This document shows positions 5,350-6,710 of a DNA stretch of 6,710 nt, in pieces. The notes under the pieces are model-generated. The model did not search any database. It was not told the origin of the DNA and saw only the letters and a program-made list of their open reading frames with translations. Positions within the stretch are counted from its first letter, which is position 1; each line of letters opens with the position of its first letter. Origin of the DNA: Bryobacterales bacterium. GTDB taxonomy: Bacteria > Cyanobacteriota > Vampirovibrionia > Obscuribacterales > Obscuribacteraceae. The stretch lies in the NCBI GenBank assembly GCA_903970295.1, contig CAJCHQ010000627.1, positions 1 to 6,710 of the forward strand. Direction: 5' to 3'. The position numbers and the translations under genes are program-made.

Positions 5350-6710
5350 TTATTCAACAGTTTGCAGTACCTGGTGTTCCTGCCTACGGTATTTTTACTG
5401 TACTGGATACTTCCGCACAAGGCGAAGGTGCCACTACTTCTAGTGGCAAGCTACGTCTTTTATATGTCGTGGAAACCCCTGTATGGTCTGCTCATACTTG
5501 GCTTGACTGCCGCTAATTTCTTTCTTGTTCCGCTCATCCCGAAGGCCAACAACAAGAAGATGATGATTGGCGTAGTCGTCGCCGTCAATTTGGTTACGTT
5601 GAGCGTCTTCAAGTATTTGGGCTTCATGTTCGGATCCGTGCATGATGTATTGAACCTCGTCCACATCAGCTGGAGAGAGCCTCACCTGCACATCATTCTG
5701 CCCTTGGGCATCTCGTTCTTCGTATTTGAGTTCATTCATTACGCCGTCGAAGTCTATCGGGGCAAACCAGAAGTCAAATCTTTCCCGCAATTCGCTCTGT
5801 TCGCCTCATTCTTTCCCACCCAGATCGCCGGTCCGATTAAGCGCTATCAAGACTTCATTCCTCAATTGAGCATTCCCGCCAAATTCAAATGGGAATACCT
5901 GGATGAAGGCATGCAGATGATTCTCATGGGATTGTTCAAGAAGGTCATTATTGCCGACAATCTCTCGACCGTCGTGCAGGCTGGTTTCTCGCATCCAGCT
6001 AATTTCTCGGCGTGCGATCTCTGGCTACTTACATATGCTTTCGCTTTCCAAATCTTCTTCGACTTTGCCGGCTACACCGACATTGCGCGCGGCTCAGCGA
6101 TGCTGTTCGGCTACAAAGTGCCGATCAACTTCAACCTTCCATATTTGGCCGCCAACGTTTCTGAATTCTGGCATCGTTGGCACATCAGCCTTTCCACCTG
6201 GCTGAGAGACTATCTCTATATACCGCTAGGCGGCTCAAGAGGATCGAAGATCTTCAATTACAGGAATCTCTTCATCACCATGGCCTTAGGCGGATTGTGG
6301 CACGGCGCCGCGACTCACTTCTTGGTCTGGGGTGTCTATCAAGGAGCGCTCTTGATTCTGCACAAAGAATACGTGCTGGCGCTCGAGAAGATGGGCATTT
6401 ACTCCAAGCTCGTGTCTTCGAAGTTCTATCACGTAGTTTCTGTTATCGTCACTTTCCACATTGTTTGCATCGGTTGGGTTTTCTTCAGAGCCGATTCTGA
6501 AGCGATAGCCATGCAGATGATCGCTAAGTTGGTCACGGTGCCGGCTGAGTTGATGCACTTCAGTGCCGGCCAATTGCAGATTCTGCAAATTCGCGATCCG
6601 ATTATCTTCCCGTCGTTGCTTCTGATTCTGCCGGCTTTGATGATTTCGCAGCCCGTCGTAAACTGGCTCAATGACAAGAAGTTCTACCTCAACCCACCCT
6701 GGGCCGTGCA
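5347..6710 (+). CDS. AlgI-type membrane-bound O-acyltransferase (MBOAT), 3' end missing
   Basis: This is a polytopic inner-membrane acyltransferase of the MBOAT family. AlgI relatives pass acetyl groups across the membrane, usually to a periplasmic SGNH-type partner that acetylates alginate, cellulose or another glycan. The frame runs open from TTG 5347 to the edge, 454 complete codons; relatives are commonly about 460-520, so little is missing. It begins LFNSLQYLVFLPTVFLLYWILPHKAK, then SYVFYMSWKP, LPLGISFFVFEFIHYAVEVYRG (residues 118-139) and FFPTQIAGPIKRYQDF. The MBOAT core FWHRWHISLSTWLRDYLYIP (His276, His279) and GGLWHGAATHFLVWG follow, with the presumed catalytic His319. Hydrophobic segments recur along the whole length. 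FEFIHY and FPTQIAGPIKRY differ from what I expect of classical alginate AlgI, so the glycan is not predictable. The usual partner gene would lie to the right, outside the window. Open frames overlapping it in other phases, including plus 5181-5516, are spurious. Confidence 0.95.
   Translation, partial: MLFNSLQYLVFLPTVFLLYWILPHKAKVPLLLVASYVFYMSWKPLYGLLILGLTAANFFLVPLIPKANNKKMMIGVVVAVNLVTLSVFKYLGFMFGSVHDVLNLVHISWREPHLHIILPLGISFFVFEFIHYAVEVYRGKPEVKSFPQFALFASFFPTQIAGPIKRYQDFIPQLSIPAKFKWEYLDEGMQMILMGLFKKVIIADNLSTVVQAGFSHPANFSACDLWLLTYAFAFQIFFDFAGYTDIARGSAMLFGYKVPINFNLPYLAANVSEFWHRWHISLSTWLRDYLYIPLGGSRGSKIFNYRNLFITMALGGLWHGAATHFLVWGVYQGALLILHKEYVLALEKMGIYSKLVSSKFYHVVSVIVTFHIVCIGWVFFRADSEAIAMQMIAKLVTVPAELMHFSAGQLQILQIRDPIIFPSLLLILPALMISQPVVNWLNDKKFYLNPPWAV

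Noticed and set aside
5181..5516. A 111-codon open frame on the plus strand before and across the MBOAT start
   Set aside because: It overlaps the conserved MBOAT N-terminus in another phase, shows no known domain, and its first part lies in the structured leader.

Overview
The window holds six protein-coding genes, all on the plus strand. Four are complete and two are cut by the window edges. They read as the chromosome of a Gram-negative-type bacterium: a GTPase for ribosome assembly, the PlsY step of phospholipid synthesis, an exported HtrA-type protease, an OmpR-type response regulator, a PhzF-like enzyme, and an MBOAT membrane acyltransferase. Base composition looks close to half G+C by eye. 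The PlsY glycine-rich motif (GGKSAATG, not GGKGVAT) and the Deg1/HhoA-like active-site blocks of the protease resemble cyanobacterial proteins. No photosynthesis gene is present, so a non-photosynthetic cyanobacterial relative such as an Obscuribacterales/Melainabacteria genome is my best guess. That placement is an inference at modest confidence.

Layout. Positions 2-1770 hold der (5' end missing) and plsY, 8 bases apart and probably one transcript. plsY ends in a seven-unit, 15-bp tandem repeat that gives the enzyme a hydrophilic tail. Positions 1850-4709 hold the HtrA-like protease, the response regulator (GTG start with a good Shine-Dalgarno) and the PhzF-like gene. The gaps are 85 and 9 bases and I see no terminator between them, so co-transcription is likely. 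A protease for envelope proteins beside a response regulator suggests an envelope-stress setting, but no histidine kinase is visible. Positions 4710-5346 appear non-coding and contain several inverted repeats: an 18-bp perfect palindrome, a 10-bp-arm inverted repeat, and a long hairpin just before the next ribosome binding site. From 5347 to the right edge runs an AlgI-type MBOAT gene. Its real start is a TTG behind an AAGGAGA Shine-Dalgarno, 117 bases upstream of the first ATG in that frame.

No tRNA, rRNA, insertion sequence, CRISPR array or phage gene was seen. The coding content is mostly ordinary. What deserves attention is the repeat tail of plsY and the regulatory-looking 637-base gap before the MBOAT gene. 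I found no convincing evidence of a previously undescribed multi-gene system.
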